Assembly: GCA_002482845.1 (NCBI GenBank)
Contig: DLGT01000113.1
Span: 13,619-39,296, forward strand
Reading direction: 5' to 3'
Origin: Saprospiraceae bacterium UBA7687
Lineage (GTDB): Bacteria; Bacteroidota; Bacteroidia; Chitinophagales; Saprospiraceae
Length of the DNA stretch: 25,678 nucleotides
Shown: positions 16,133-23,892 of the stretch, piece by piece
Position numbering within the stretch: position 1 is the first letter of the stretch
Layout: every line of letters begins with the position of its first letter
Position numbers and translations under genes: made by a program
The notes under the pieces: generated by a model
Database searches by the model: none
Seen by the model: the letters and a program-made list of their open reading frames with translations, nothing else
What the model was told of the DNA's origin: nothing

Positions 16133-17194
16133 ATGAACAACAAACAAGTTAAAGCTTTTGGCACAAGTGCACCTGAAGCAGATTTGGTGGAAATGCACAT
16201 AGATCGTCGAGCACTTACGCCAAAGGATATTGAGATCGAAATCTTGTATTGCGGTGTATGTCATTCTGACTTGCATACTGCACGCAATGATTGGGGTTTT
16301 ACAAGTTATCCTGCAATTCCTGGTCACGAAATTGTAGGGAAGATCACAAATATTGGTAGTGACGTTACCAAATTTAAAGTAGGTGATTTGGCTGGAGTTG
16401 GGTGTTTAGTAGATTCATGTCAGACATGCGATAGTTGCAAAAAAGACCTTGAACAATATTGTTTGAATGGCTCAACAGGTACTTACAATAGTCCAGACAA
16501 ACACTTGGGAGGAATGACATATGGAGGCTATTCAGAAAAAGTGGTAGTCGACGAGAAGTTTGTATTAAAAGTACCATCAAATTTAGATTTGGCTGCAGTA
16601 GCACCTTTATTATGTGCAGGGATTACCACATGGTCACCATTACGTCATTGGAATGTGAAAGAAGGGAGTAAAGTGGCTGTAGTAGGCTTAGGAGGTCTTG
16701 GTCACATGGCGATAAAATTGGCAAAAGGTTTGGGAGCTTCTGTGACATTATTTTCTAGATCACCTGGTAAAATTCAAGATGCTTTAGATTTGGGAGCAGA
16801 TGAAATCATTATTTCTACCGATGATGCTCAAATGAAATCCGTGGAAGGAAAATTTGATGTTATCATTGATACCGTACCTTATGTACATGATGTGAATCCA
16901 TATATTGCTACCTTAACGATTAATGGCACATTGGTCTTGGTGGGATACTTGGGTGGATTAGAACCTATGTTACATACCGTGCCAATGATTATGGGCAGAA
17001 AATCAGTCGCAGGCTCATTGATAGGTGGTATTGCAGAAACCCAAGAAATGCTTGATTTCTGTGGAGAACATAATATCGTTTCAGACATCGAAGTGATAAA
17101 AATGCAAGACATAAATACAGCTTATGAAAGATTATTAAAAAGTGATGTAAAATATCGTTTTGTGATCGATATGGCTTCATTAAGGGGAAATTGA
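16133..17194 (+). CDS. Zinc-dependent NAD(P)-alcohol dehydrogenase, YahK/CAD-like
   Basis: 353 residues, the usual length of the cinnamyl-alcohol-dehydrogenase-like branch that reduces a wide range of aldehydes, mostly with NADPH. The catalytic zinc ligands are Cys43 in CGVCHSDLH, His65 in GHE and Cys161 in LLCAGITTW. The structural zinc lobe is Cys96, Cys99, Cys102 and Cys110. The Rossmann motif VVGLGGLGHMAIKLAKGLGA lies at 183-202, followed by LFSRSPGK, whose Ser-Arg pair fits NADP preference. The fold is complete and every key residue is present. Cytoplasmic. It follows the acetyltransferase and cyclophilin-like genes on the same strand. Confidence 0.94.
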   Translation: MNNKQVKAFGTSAPEADLVEMHIDRRALTPKDIEIEILYCGVCHSDLHTARNDWGFTSYPAIPGHEIVGKITNIGSDVTKFKVGDLAGVGCLVDSCQTCDSCKKDLEQYCLNGSTGTYNSPDKHLGGMTYGGYSEKVVVDEKFVLKVPSNLDLAAVAPLLCAGITTWSPLRHWNVKEGSKVAVVGLGGLGHMAIKLAKGLGASVTLFSRSPGKIQDALDLGADEIIISTDDAQMKSVEGKFDVIIDTVPYVHDVNPYIATLTINGTLVLVGYLGGLEPMLHTVPMIMGRKSVAGSLIGGIAETQEMLDFCGEHNIVSDIEVIKMQDINTAYERLLKSDVKYRFVIDMASLRGN

Positions 17195-17300
17195 TAAAAG
17201 TTAATATAGGTAGCTTAAGTAAATAGGTTTTTGCTGTTTTGTTAGTATTAAAAATTGGATACTATTTTGTATTCCCAATAAAAAGTATCTTTTAAGTATA

Positions 17301-17329
17301 TGTGAAGCTAATTATTTCAATTATATTTG
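17301..17329 (+). promoter_or_regulatory. Candidate promoter for the molybdenum hydroxylase genes
   Basis: TATATTTG (17322-17329) matches TAnnTTTG exactly, 36 bases before the ATG at 17366. A loose TGTG at 17301-17304 lies 17 bases upstream in the place of the -33 box; this part is weak. Confidence 0.4.
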
Positions 17330-17365
17330 TGTTTCTTATTTTTCAATAAAAGAAAATAATAATCA

Positions 17366-17824
17366 ATGGCGACCTTTAATCTTAAAATAAATGGCACAAC
17401 TAAAACAGTTGATGTAGATCCTACTACTCCTTTGCTTTGGGTTCTGAGAGATCATCTAGATATGGTCGGCACTAAATTTGGATGTGGCATAGCATCTTGT
17501 GGAGCTTGTACTATTCACCTAGATGATACAGCGATGCGTGCATGTGTGTTGCCAATTAGTGCTGTAGGTGATCAGAAAATAACCACCATAGAGGGACTTT
17601 CTGAATCAGGCGATCATCCTGTCCAAAAAGCATGGCTCGAACACGATGTGCCACAATGTGGATATTGTCAAGCGGGACAGATTATGACTGCTGCAGCATT
17701 GCTCAAAGAAAATGCCAATCCAAGTGATGAAGAAATTGAATCAGCAATGAATGGCAATCTTTGCAGATGTGGAACCTACACTAGAATTAAAGCAGCTGTA
17801 AAAACCGCTGCAAAAAATATGTAG
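17366..17824 (+). CDS. iorA: [2Fe-2S] subunit of a molybdenum hydroxylase (isoquinoline 1-oxidoreductase alpha-like)
   Basis: 152 residues, the small electron-transfer subunit of xanthine dehydrogenase-family enzymes. The first cluster is the plant ferredoxin type with Cys40, Cys45, Cys48 and Cys60 (GCGIASCGAC). The second is the four-helix type with Cys98 and Cys101 (CGYC) and Cys133 and Cys135 (CRC). All eight ligands are present. Length and sequence fit the IorA branch, which lacks a FAD subunit and passes electrons to an outside acceptor. The molybdopterin subunit follows after 90 bases. No signal peptide, so it would be carried out with the Tat-tagged partner. The symbol marks the family; the substrate here is unknown. 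Confidence 0.92.
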   Translation: MATFNLKINGTTKTVDVDPTTPLLWVLRDHLDMVGTKFGCGIASCGACTIHLDDTAMRACVLPISAVGDQKITTIEGLSESGDHPVQKAWLEHDVPQCGYCQAGQIMTAAALLKENANPSDEEIESAMNGNLCRCGTYTRIKAAVKTAAKNM

Positions 17825-17875
17825 TTTTAAGCTTAAAAGTAGGCTATAAATCAATTGCTTTTTTGATTTCACCCG

Positions 17876-17907
17876 ATCACAAGATCACTCAATCACTAAA
17901 TCACAAA
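17876..17907. repeat. Four-unit 8-base tandem repeat (ATCAC)
   Basis: ATCAC recurs at 17876, 17884, 17892 and 17900 with an exact period of 8 and variable bases between. It sits in the 90-base gap between the two hydroxylase subunit genes, ending 7 bases before the downstream ATG, so it lies in the leader of iorB. Confidence 0.7.
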
Positions 17908-17914
17908 ATATCTT

Positions 17915-20164
17915 ATGACACTCGTAAAAATATCTCACGGCAGAAGAACATTTATCAAAAGTAGCGCCCTCGCAGGTGGTGGAATGATGATCGGATTTAG
18001 TTGGCTAGCATCTTGCAAACCTACTCCTGAACAATTGCTGACCATGCCCAAAGAGTGGTTTAAAATAAACGGTTTCCTGAAAATCGGCGAAAACGGTGTC
18101 GTCACCATCATGTCACCCAATCCGGAGATCGGTCAGAATGTAAAAACTTCTATGCCAATGATCGTCGCAGAAGAGCTAGATGTGGATTGGAAATATGTCA
18201 TCGTTGAACAAGCGCCATTAGATACTTCTATTTTTAATAGACAATTGGCCGGAGGCAGCCAGTCTATTCGTCATGGTTGGGAAGGACTCAGAATGGCAGG
18301 CGCAACGGCTCGTCAGATGCTCAAAGAAGCTGCGGCTAAAGCTTGGGGTGTACCTGTGTCAGAAATCACTACAGAAGCCAGCATGATTCATCATAAAAAT
18401 AGCGGTAAATCTGCTGGATATGGAGAAATGGCTTCAGCTGCAGCCAACATCGAAGTGCCAAAAGAAGTCAAACTCAAAGAAATTAGTGAATACAAAATCA
18501 TAGGTACATCCAGGAACAATGTAGATGGCCAAAAAATAGTCACAGGCAAACCATTATTTGGACTGGATTATAAAAAAGAAGGGATGTTGGTCGCCATGAT
18601 CGTCCATCCACCTGCTTTTGGCCTTAAACTAAAATCATTTGATGATGCCACCGCAAAGGCAATGCCTGGTATCAAAGATGTTTTTAAAATTGATGTCTAT
18701 AAAGAAGGGGACGAAACACAGTGGTGTGATACCATTTCATTCAACGAATTGGTTGTCGTAGTGGGCAGTACCACTTGGGAAGTAATGAATGCCAAAAAAG
18801 CCATCACTTGCGAATGGGAACAAATCAAGAGTAAAGAAATAGAAGTGCCGTTTTTTGGCAAGACTAAAAAGATATCCACGCCTTCAGGTCTCGAAAATAC
18901 AGATGACCACTTAGCACAAATGATTGCCGCATCAAAATCTTCCGCTACGGTTGTTAGAAAAGATGGCGACCCAGAAGCAGCATTCAAAAAAGCCACTACT
19001 ATTTTGGAACGAAGTTATACCGCACCATTTTTGGCGCACAGTACACTCGAGCCAATGAACTTTTTCGCCCATGTCACAGCAGAAAAAGCAGAACTAGTAG
19101 GACCTATACAGACACCTGAGTTTATGGAGAAATCCGCTTCCACAAGGCTAGGATTACCATTAGATAAGATAGACATCCAAATGACGCGTATGGGTGGCGG
19201 ATTCGGTCGTAGATTATATGGGCATTTTTTGATAGAAGCCGCTGTCATCTCACAGAAAATGAATGCACCTGTCAAATTGATCTACACACGTGAAGATGAT
19301 ATGACCACAGGAATTTATCGTCCAGCGTATCATGCCACTTACCGTGCAGCATTGGACGAAAATAAAAACCTCATCGCTTTTCATGTGAAAACAGGTGGCG
19401 TACCAGAAAGCTCTTTATCTGCCAATCGTTTTCCAGCTGGAGCAGTGGACAACTATCTTGCAGAAGAATGGACGGTAGTATCCAATGTTAGTGTAGGTGC
19501 TTTCAGGGCTCCAGGATCTAATTTTATAGCAGGCGCTGAGCAGTCTTTTCTCGATGAATTAGCAGAGACGATGGGTAAAGATCCAATAGATTTGAGATTG
19601 GAATTGCTAGAAAAAGCAAAAACAAGTCCAGTAGGCAAAGACAATGATTACGAAGCAGAAAGATATGCTGGCGTACTTCAGCTCATCAAGGAAAAGTCAG
19701 GATGGGGCAAAGATTTGGCAGGTTTGCATCGTGGTGTTGCAGCATATTTCTGTCATAATACTTACGTGGCGCAAATCGTAGAGATAGAAATGAAGGACAA
19801 TGCGCCAATCATTAAGAAAGTAACTGCAGCTGTAGATTGTGGTTTGGTGATTAACCCTGTTGCAGCAACCAACCTAGCAGAAGGAGGTATCATCGATGGT
19901 ATTGGTCATGGTTCTTATAGCGCCATCACACTCAAAGATGGTGTACCACAACAAAACAACTTTAATACCTATCGACTCATTAGACACCGAGAAGCACCAA
20001 AAGAAATTGAGGTACACTTCGTAGATAACAAAAAAGATCCCACAGGTCTCGGCGAGCCACTCAATCCACCAGTGATAGGTGCATTGGCCAATGCATTGTA
20101 CAAAGCCACAGGCAAACGATACTACGATCAGCCTTTTTTGGTAGATCCTAAGTTGATGGGGTAG
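17915..20164 (+). CDS. iorB: Tat-exported molybdopterin-binding subunit of a molybdenum hydroxylase (IorB-like)
   Basis: 749 residues. The N-terminus has GRRTFIK (residues 9-15) and a Gly-rich hydrophobic stretch ending LASC at 31-34: a twin-arginine signal, possibly with lipid attachment at Cys34. The body is the aldehyde oxidase/xanthine dehydrogenase molybdenum domain of the IorB type (duplicated Ald_Xan_dh_C2). GGGFGRR near 427 binds the molybdopterin, VGAFRAPGSNF follows near 527, and GLGEPLNPP near 711-719 carries the active-site Glu. It hydroxylates an aldehyde or N-heterocycle with water as oxygen source; the substrate is not evident. Partner of the [2Fe-2S] subunit upstream; the XdhC-type gene downstream would mature it. 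No FAD-subunit gene is present. Confidence 0.92.
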   Translation: MTLVKISHGRRTFIKSSALAGGGMMIGFSWLASCKPTPEQLLTMPKEWFKINGFLKIGENGVVTIMSPNPEIGQNVKTSMPMIVAEELDVDWKYVIVEQAPLDTSIFNRQLAGGSQSIRHGWEGLRMAGATARQMLKEAAAKAWGVPVSEITTEASMIHHKNSGKSAGYGEMASAAANIEVPKEVKLKEISEYKIIGTSRNNVDGQKIVTGKPLFGLDYKKEGMLVAMIVHPPAFGLKLKSFDDATAKAMPGIKDVFKIDVYKEGDETQWCDTISFNELVVVVGSTTWEVMNAKKAITCEWEQIKSKEIEVPFFGKTKKISTPSGLENTDDHLAQMIAASKSSATVVRKDGDPEAAFKKATTILERSYTAPFLAHSTLEPMNFFAHVTAEKAELVGPIQTPEFMEKSASTRLGLPLDKIDIQMTRMGGGFGRRLYGHFLIEAAVISQKMNAPVKLIYTREDDMTTGIYRPAYHATYRAALDENKNLIAFHVKTGGVPESSLSANRFPAGAVDNYLAEEWTVVSNVSVGAFRAPGSNFIAGAEQSFLDELAETMGKDPIDLRLELLEKAKTSPVGKDNDYEAERYAGVLQLIKEKSGWGKDLAGLHRGVAAYFCHNTYVAQIVEIEMKDNAPIIKKVTAAVDCGLVINPVAATNLAEGGIIDGIGHGSYSAITLKDGVPQQNNFNTYRLIRHREAPKEIEVHFVDNKKDPTGLGEPLNPPVIGALANALYKATGKRYYDQPFLVDPKLMG

Positions 20165-20189
20165 GGTGTAGCAACCAAGTGTTGTAAAA

Positions 20190-20243
20190 CACCTAAGATG
20201 CGTAGCATCGGCTCATATCCCAACAACGGATTTCAATCCGTTG
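20190..20243 (+). repeat. Palindromic REP-like repeat, copy 1
   Basis: 54 bases. The 5' part has GATGC-gta-GCATC, and the 3' part has a perfect 9-base hairpin CAACGGATT-tc-AATCCGTTG. Starts 25 bases after the iorB stop. About 85% identical to copy 2, starting 85 bases later. No T-run follows, so it is not a standard terminator, although the stem could protect the 3' end of the iorB mRNA. Confidence 0.8.
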
Positions 20244-20274
20244 GTTTCCATGAACCGTAATAACACATGCAAAT

Positions 20275-20327
20275 CACCTAAGATGCGCAACATAGGCGAC
20301 ATCCCAACAATGGATTGCAATCCGTTG
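20275..20327 (+). repeat. Palindromic REP-like repeat, copy 2
   Basis: 53 bases, same orientation as copy 1. The 3' hairpin CAATGGATT-gc-AATCCGTTG has one mismatch. The 5' GATGC palindrome is disrupted (GATGCGCAACATA), while one base is missing relative to copy 1 in the middle. Together with copy 1 it resembles dispersed REP elements, which often number tens to hundreds per genome. Confidence 0.75.
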
Positions 20328-20391
20328 TCAAAAAAAAAGGAACTTTAACCAGCGATCATATGTTTAACCAATACAAGATGAAATTTATAAT

Positions 20392-20811
20392 ATGGGCTTA
20401 ATTTATGCAGAAATAGAATTGATCAACGCTGAAGACATAGGATTAGCAAGGAAAAACTATATAGATCAAGACGAAATAAAAAAAATAAGTATTGATATGC
20501 TCGTAGATACTGGTGCTTACAATTTATGTATCAATGAAGAAATTCAAGTACAGTTACAATTGCCTTTTATAGAAAAAAGGTCAGCATTTACTGCTGATAA
20601 TCGATTAATTGAAATGGATGTCGTTGGACCTGTTATTGTTAAATTTAAAAATAGAACTACTTCCTGTTTAGCTATGGTGCTTCCTGGCAATAGCGATCCA
20701 CTACTTGGTGCGATACCATTAGAAGATATGGATGTACTTATTCATCCCTTGAGACAAGAATTAATAGTCAATCCTGACCATCCATATATGTCTGTGATGA
20801 CTTTGAAGTAA
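20392..20811 (+). CDS. Clan AA retropepsin-like aspartic protease
   Basis: 139 residues. The active-site motif MLVDTGA lies at 36-42 with catalytic Asp39, the flap region FTADNRLIEMDVVGPV follows near 64-79, and the second hallmark LLGAIPLEDMDVLIHP near 109-124 matches the ILGxxxL pattern of the family. A monomer of this size would act as a homodimer, like retropepsins. No signal peptide, so cytoplasmic. The family is widespread in Bacteroidota and cyanobacteria, with unknown targets. It sits between the molybdenum hydroxylase and the XdhC-type gene, 67 bases before the latter. Whether it is part of that pathway is open. Confidence 0.82.
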   Translation: MGLIYAEIELINAEDIGLARKNYIDQDEIKKISIDMLVDTGAYNLCINEEIQVQLQLPFIEKRSAFTADNRLIEMDVVGPVIVKFKNRTTSCLAMVLPGNSDPLLGAIPLEDMDVLIHPLRQELIVNPDHPYMSVMTLK

Positions 20812-20878
20812 ATCAATGGAAAATTTTAAGTAGATCAATTTAAATCGCATCAGTTTATATTTAGTTTAACCATCACCG

Positions 20879-22003
20879 ATGAAAGAAATCAGAGACATCA
20901 TACGCAGTTATAAAGTACTCAAATCCGAAAGGAAACGATGTGCTCTAGCGACTGTTGTCCACGTGGAAGGCTCGTCATACAGACGTCCTGGCGCTAGGAT
21001 GCTTATTGCCGAAGATGGGAGATTGACAGGTGCCATCAGTGGTGGGTGCTTGGAAGGTGATGCTATGCGCAAAGCATTACATGTCATTAACGAACAAGTT
21101 CCAGCATTGGTTACGTATGACACCATGGATGAAGATGATGCGACTATTGGTATCGGTCTTGGTTGTAATGGAATTATCAAGATATTGATCGAACCTATTG
21201 ATTACGAGGCTATTAATCACCCTATTGAGCTACTGGAAAAGATGACTTCTAATAGACAAAATGCAGTCATTGCTACTTTTTTTACCTTACAACATAAAAA
21301 ACAAGCAAGTGCTGGTACGCTGTTATTTATAGACGAACAGAATAAAATATTTGGTAAAAACATAGTGGATTTCCAATCCGATTTAATACAAATTGAAAGC
21401 CAAAGGGTACACAAATTGGGTAAAAACTCATGGATAGATCTTGAGATGAATGGTGAAAGAATGACGACCTTTCTTGAGTTTGTTCCACCTGCGATTTCAT
21501 TGGTTATTGTCGGTGCTGGCAATGATGTTTTGCCTATGGTTGAGATGGCTGATGTGCTCGGTTGGGATACTACAGTGATAGACGGAAGGGCTAATTATGC
21601 CAAAAGAGAGCGTTTTGCCAAAGCGTGTGACGTGCTTATTGCAAAACCTGAAGAAGTGGTTAAGAATATCAAAATAGATAATTTTACATTTTTTGCCTTG
21701 ATGACCCACAATTACAATTATGATAAAGCATTACTTTATGAACTATGTCAAAACAATGCAAATTACATAGCTATGCTTGGTCCGAAAAAAAAGCTAGAAA
21801 GAATGCTTTTAGAATATAATGACGAAGGCAGACCATTAACAGAAGCGCAATTAGATACGATCCACAGTCCAGCAGGTTTGGACATATGCGCAGAAACATC
21901 TGAAGAGATTGCACTATCTATTTTAGCAGAGATTAAAGCCGTAATAGGAAAGAAGGATGGTAGACCGCTTAAAGATAAGATGGCAGGAATACATAGTGAT
22001 TGA
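20879..22003 (+). CDS. xdhC: XdhC/CoxI family molybdenum cofactor maturation protein
   Basis: 374 residues. The N-terminal XdhC_CoxI domain has ATVVHVEGSSYRRPGARML (about 23-41) and TGAISGGCLEGD (about 49-60), the conserved Cys motif. The C-terminal Rossmann domain begins LVIVGAGNDVLPMVEMADVLGW near 207 and includes ALMTHNYNYDKALL near 277. XdhC binds molybdopterin cofactor, helps exchange oxo for sulfido on molybdenum and inserts it into xanthine dehydrogenase-type enzymes. Its presence downstream of iorAB implies that the hydroxylase carries a sulfurated cofactor. Cytoplasmic, acting before Tat export. TATATTTA at 20856-20863, one mismatch from the -7 consensus, lies 15 bases before the ATG and may give it a separate promoter. 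Confidence 0.92.
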   Translation: MKEIRDIIRSYKVLKSERKRCALATVVHVEGSSYRRPGARMLIAEDGRLTGAISGGCLEGDAMRKALHVINEQVPALVTYDTMDEDDATIGIGLGCNGIIKILIEPIDYEAINHPIELLEKMTSNRQNAVIATFFTLQHKKQASAGTLLFIDEQNKIFGKNIVDFQSDLIQIESQRVHKLGKNSWIDLEMNGERMTTFLEFVPPAISLVIVGAGNDVLPMVEMADVLGWDTTVIDGRANYAKRERFAKACDVLIAKPEEVVKNIKIDNFTFFALMTHNYNYDKALLYELCQNNANYIAMLGPKKKLERMLLEYNDEGRPLTEAQLDTIHSPAGLDICAETSEEIALSILAEIKAVIGKKDGRPLKDKMAGIHSD

Positions 22004-22149
22004 TTAATGTTAGGTAGTATGAATATTTTAATTGTTGCATGGTTTTTAGAGTCAATGGATTATTAATACGGGAATTTATCTCGTTACCATTTTGAAAGAT
22101 AATACTATCCAGTATTTTAAAATAGTAATAGAATAGGCAGTTACTAAAT

Positions 22150-22187
22150 AAAAAAAAGGCAGCGTAATTTTTGTATTACACTGCCTT
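22150..22187 (-). terminator. Rho-independent terminator of the DUF6249-like gene
   Basis: Stem AAGGCAG(C)GTAAT with ATTAC(A)CTGCCTT around a 6-base loop, one internal mismatch (22156-22187). On the minus strand the stem is followed by eight Ts (22157-22150). Lies 28 bases past the stop of the minus-strand gene; it may also stop readthrough from xdhC. Confidence 0.85.
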
Positions 22188-22214
22188 ATTAAAGTTATAT
22201 TTATGATAACAAAA

Positions 22215-22571
22215 CTACACCATCATGTCTGTTTCCTTTTCTTCGCCATTGGATTTTTTTTCCATATACAAGTGATAGAAAATTAATGATATGCCACCTA
22301 AAATCAAGATGCATACAAAGACACCTGCTGGTTCGGTATCAAACATATAGTCTACAAAAAGACCGATAAGCAACCCAAAACCTATAGACAGTAGAAGTAA
22401 ACCAAGTTTTAAAGCACTATTTGAATCACTAGCGCCGACTTTAAAGATTGTAGCTGGTTTGCCATGTTTTATGAGTTCCATACGTTCTATATGTCTCGTT
22501 CTGAAGTACATTGAGATAAATACGATAAGGGTTATAAAAAAACCCGTCATTCCAATAATTTCGCTTGCCAT
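22215..22571 (-). CDS. Small membrane protein, DUF6249-like
   Basis: 118 residues with three hydrophobic helices: about 6-24 (IGMTGFFITLIVFISMYF), 54-72 (LKLGLLLLSIGFGLLIGLF) and 82-102. Between the first two is a charged stretch with RHIERMELIKHGKPATIF, a pattern seen in the DUF6249 family, whose members often neighbour ECF sigma/anti-sigma genes in Bacteroidota. The C-terminal tail is polar and acidic (KKSNGEEKETD). It is divergent from the ECF sigma gene, with 138 bases between them, and ends at a clear terminator. Function unknown; a role in the same membrane-stress circuit is inference. The start codon is the only reasonable one. Confidence 0.72.
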   Translation of the reverse strand: MASEIIGMTGFFITLIVFISMYFRTRHIERMELIKHGKPATIFKVGASDSNSALKLGLLLLSIGFGLLIGLFVDYMFDTEPAGVFVCILILGGISLIFYHLYMEKKSNGEEKETDMMV

Positions 22572-22709
22572 GATATTAAATTTTATTATTTGAAATCATT
22601 ACGATAAACGTTTAAACTTGGTTACAAAATGTAGAAAAAAATATTATTTAAATAGTATTGTAACCGATTCTACATTCTTGTCGTATATTGTTTGGAATAA
22701 TCGAATAGC

Positions 22710-23258
22710 GTGAATTTTGATTTTGATGAAAATTTGGTCCGTCTTCTTCTTGCAGGAGATCGAAAAACAATAAGTTCTTTTGTAGATACTTATGGCCAAT
22801 TTATATTTAATGTTTGTTACAAAATTCTGCTCCACAACCAATTAGCTGAAGAAGCGACACAAGATAGCATCATGAAAGTATTGAAATCTGTGGATAATTT
22901 TGATATAAAGTCTTCTTTTAAAGCATGGTGTTATACAATAGCTTATCGAACGGCTATAGACACCAAAAGAAAATTAAAATCTCATGTAGACTTATCCACA
23001 TCTCCCGAACCAGTGTACGACAAAAAAGCAGATTATAATATTAATGAAGATGAAACCAAAGAAGGTATAAATTCGTTATTAAAACATCTAGATGAAGAAT
23101 CGAGAGTGATTGTTTCCCTTTTTTACTTAGAAGAGAGAAGTATTAAGGAAGTTTTAGATATTACTGGTTTAACAGAGAGTAATGTTAAGATAAAATTATT
23201 TAGAGCACGTAAAGAATTGGCAAAACATGCCAATAAATATTTTGATAACAGCCATTGA
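22710..23258 (+). CDS. ECF-type RNA polymerase sigma factor
   Basis: 182 residues. Sigma region 2 spans about 22-92, with the helix containing QLAEEATQDSIMKVLKSVDNF and the tryptophan motif FKAWCYTIAYRTAIDTKRK. Region 4 spans about 120-172: LDEESRVIVSLFYLEERSIKEVLDITGLTESNVKIKLFRARKEL, the helix-turn-helix that reads the -35 element. Region 3 is absent, as expected for an ECF factor. The start is GTG at 22710 (GTGAATTTTGAT); no in-frame ATG occurs until well into region 2, so the GTG is needed. Followed after 21 bases by a membrane protein that is probably its anti-sigma. The regulon is unknown. Confidence 0.92.
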   Translation: MNFDFDENLVRLLLAGDRKTISSFVDTYGQFIFNVCYKILLHNQLAEEATQDSIMKVLKSVDNFDIKSSFKAWCYTIAYRTAIDTKRKLKSHVDLSTSPEPVYDKKADYNINEDETKEGINSLLKHLDEESRVIVSLFYLEERSIKEVLDITGLTESNVKIKLFRARKELAKHANKYFDNSH

Positions 23259-23279
23259 TTAACATAAAAGTGTAATATT

Positions 23280-23741
23280 ATGGAAGATTTAATTTGGAGA
23301 TATATTGATGGAGATTGTACCGATGATGAAAAAAAGATGGTAGAATCAAACATTCTTAATGATCCTGCATTTAATCAAGAATATCAAGAATCTATAGCTT
23401 TAAATGCCTTCTTAGCTAAGACATCATTTACGCCAATGAGTCAGGATTTTGAAAGACGTTTAAATAAAAAGATATTGGAAACTGTTGCTTCCAAAACAAG
23501 TCAAGAGTTGTTGCCTCGTACTTGGATTTATGGTTTAGTTATCCTTGCTATTCTAGGTATTGCTACTGCTCTGAGATTTCAAGGTACAGAATCTTCTTAT
23601 ATACCACTACTACAGTTAGACGAAAAGGCAACCAATATGGTCGCTTGGGTGGTAACTTCATTTCTTGTCTTGGTGGGTATTGATCAGGGATTCAGAAAGT
23701 GGATTTTGTTGCGCAAACATGCACAGATTTCCTTATTTTGA
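23280..23741 (+). CDS. Probable membrane anti-sigma factor
   Basis: 153 residues. The cytoplasmic N-terminus MEDLIWRYIDGDCTDDEKKM, followed by NILNDPAFNQEY, is the anti-sigma-domain style seen beside Bacteroidota ECF genes, where a short helical segment grips the sigma factor. Two membrane helices follow at about 82-98 and 119-136 with a short 20-residue loop, and a basic C-terminal tail (RKWILLRKHAQISLF). A classic zinc ligand set HxxxCxxC is absent. Starts 21 bases after the sigma gene and ends at a strong hairpin, so sigma and anti-sigma form a two-gene operon. The role rests on context and the N-terminal pattern. The absence of a large periplasmic domain suggests signalling through the membrane part or proteolysis. 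Confidence 0.75.
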   Translation: MEDLIWRYIDGDCTDDEKKMVESNILNDPAFNQEYQESIALNAFLAKTSFTPMSQDFERRLNKKILETVASKTSQELLPRTWIYGLVILAILGIATALRFQGTESSYIPLLQLDEKATNMVAWVVTSFLVLVGIDQGFRKWILLRKHAQISLF

Positions 23742-23777
23742 AATGGTTATTAAGTCATACTTTTAAATAGCAAAAAT

Positions 23778-23815
23778 AAAAAAGGGATGAGTAATTAAAT
23801 ACTGATCCCTTTTTT
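23778..23815. terminator. Bidirectional terminator between sigma operon and PD40 gene
   Basis: An 11-base-pair stem AAAAAAGGGAT/ATCCCTTTTTT, extended by AGTA/TACT after one G-G mismatch, around a 6-base loop. T-runs occur on both strands. Lies 37 bases past the anti-sigma stop and 78 bases past the stop of the minus-strand gene, so it can serve both. Confidence 0.88.
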
Positions 23816-23892
23816 ATTGATATCTAAATATCTATTAGATTTATTTTTATAAAATTTCATTTTAGATATTTAGAACTTATTTGAAGATGATG

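Noticed and set aside
17876..17907. CRISPR or attachment site
   Set aside because: The unit is 5 bases with a period of 8, and no integrase gene is near.
20190..20327. CRISPR array
   Set aside because: Only two units, 85 bases apart, with imperfect repeats containing strong hairpins; no cas genes nearby.
20275..20340. Terminator formed by REP copy 2
   Set aside because: The hairpin is followed by an A-run on the plus strand rather than Ts, and no minus-strand gene lies nearby to be terminated.
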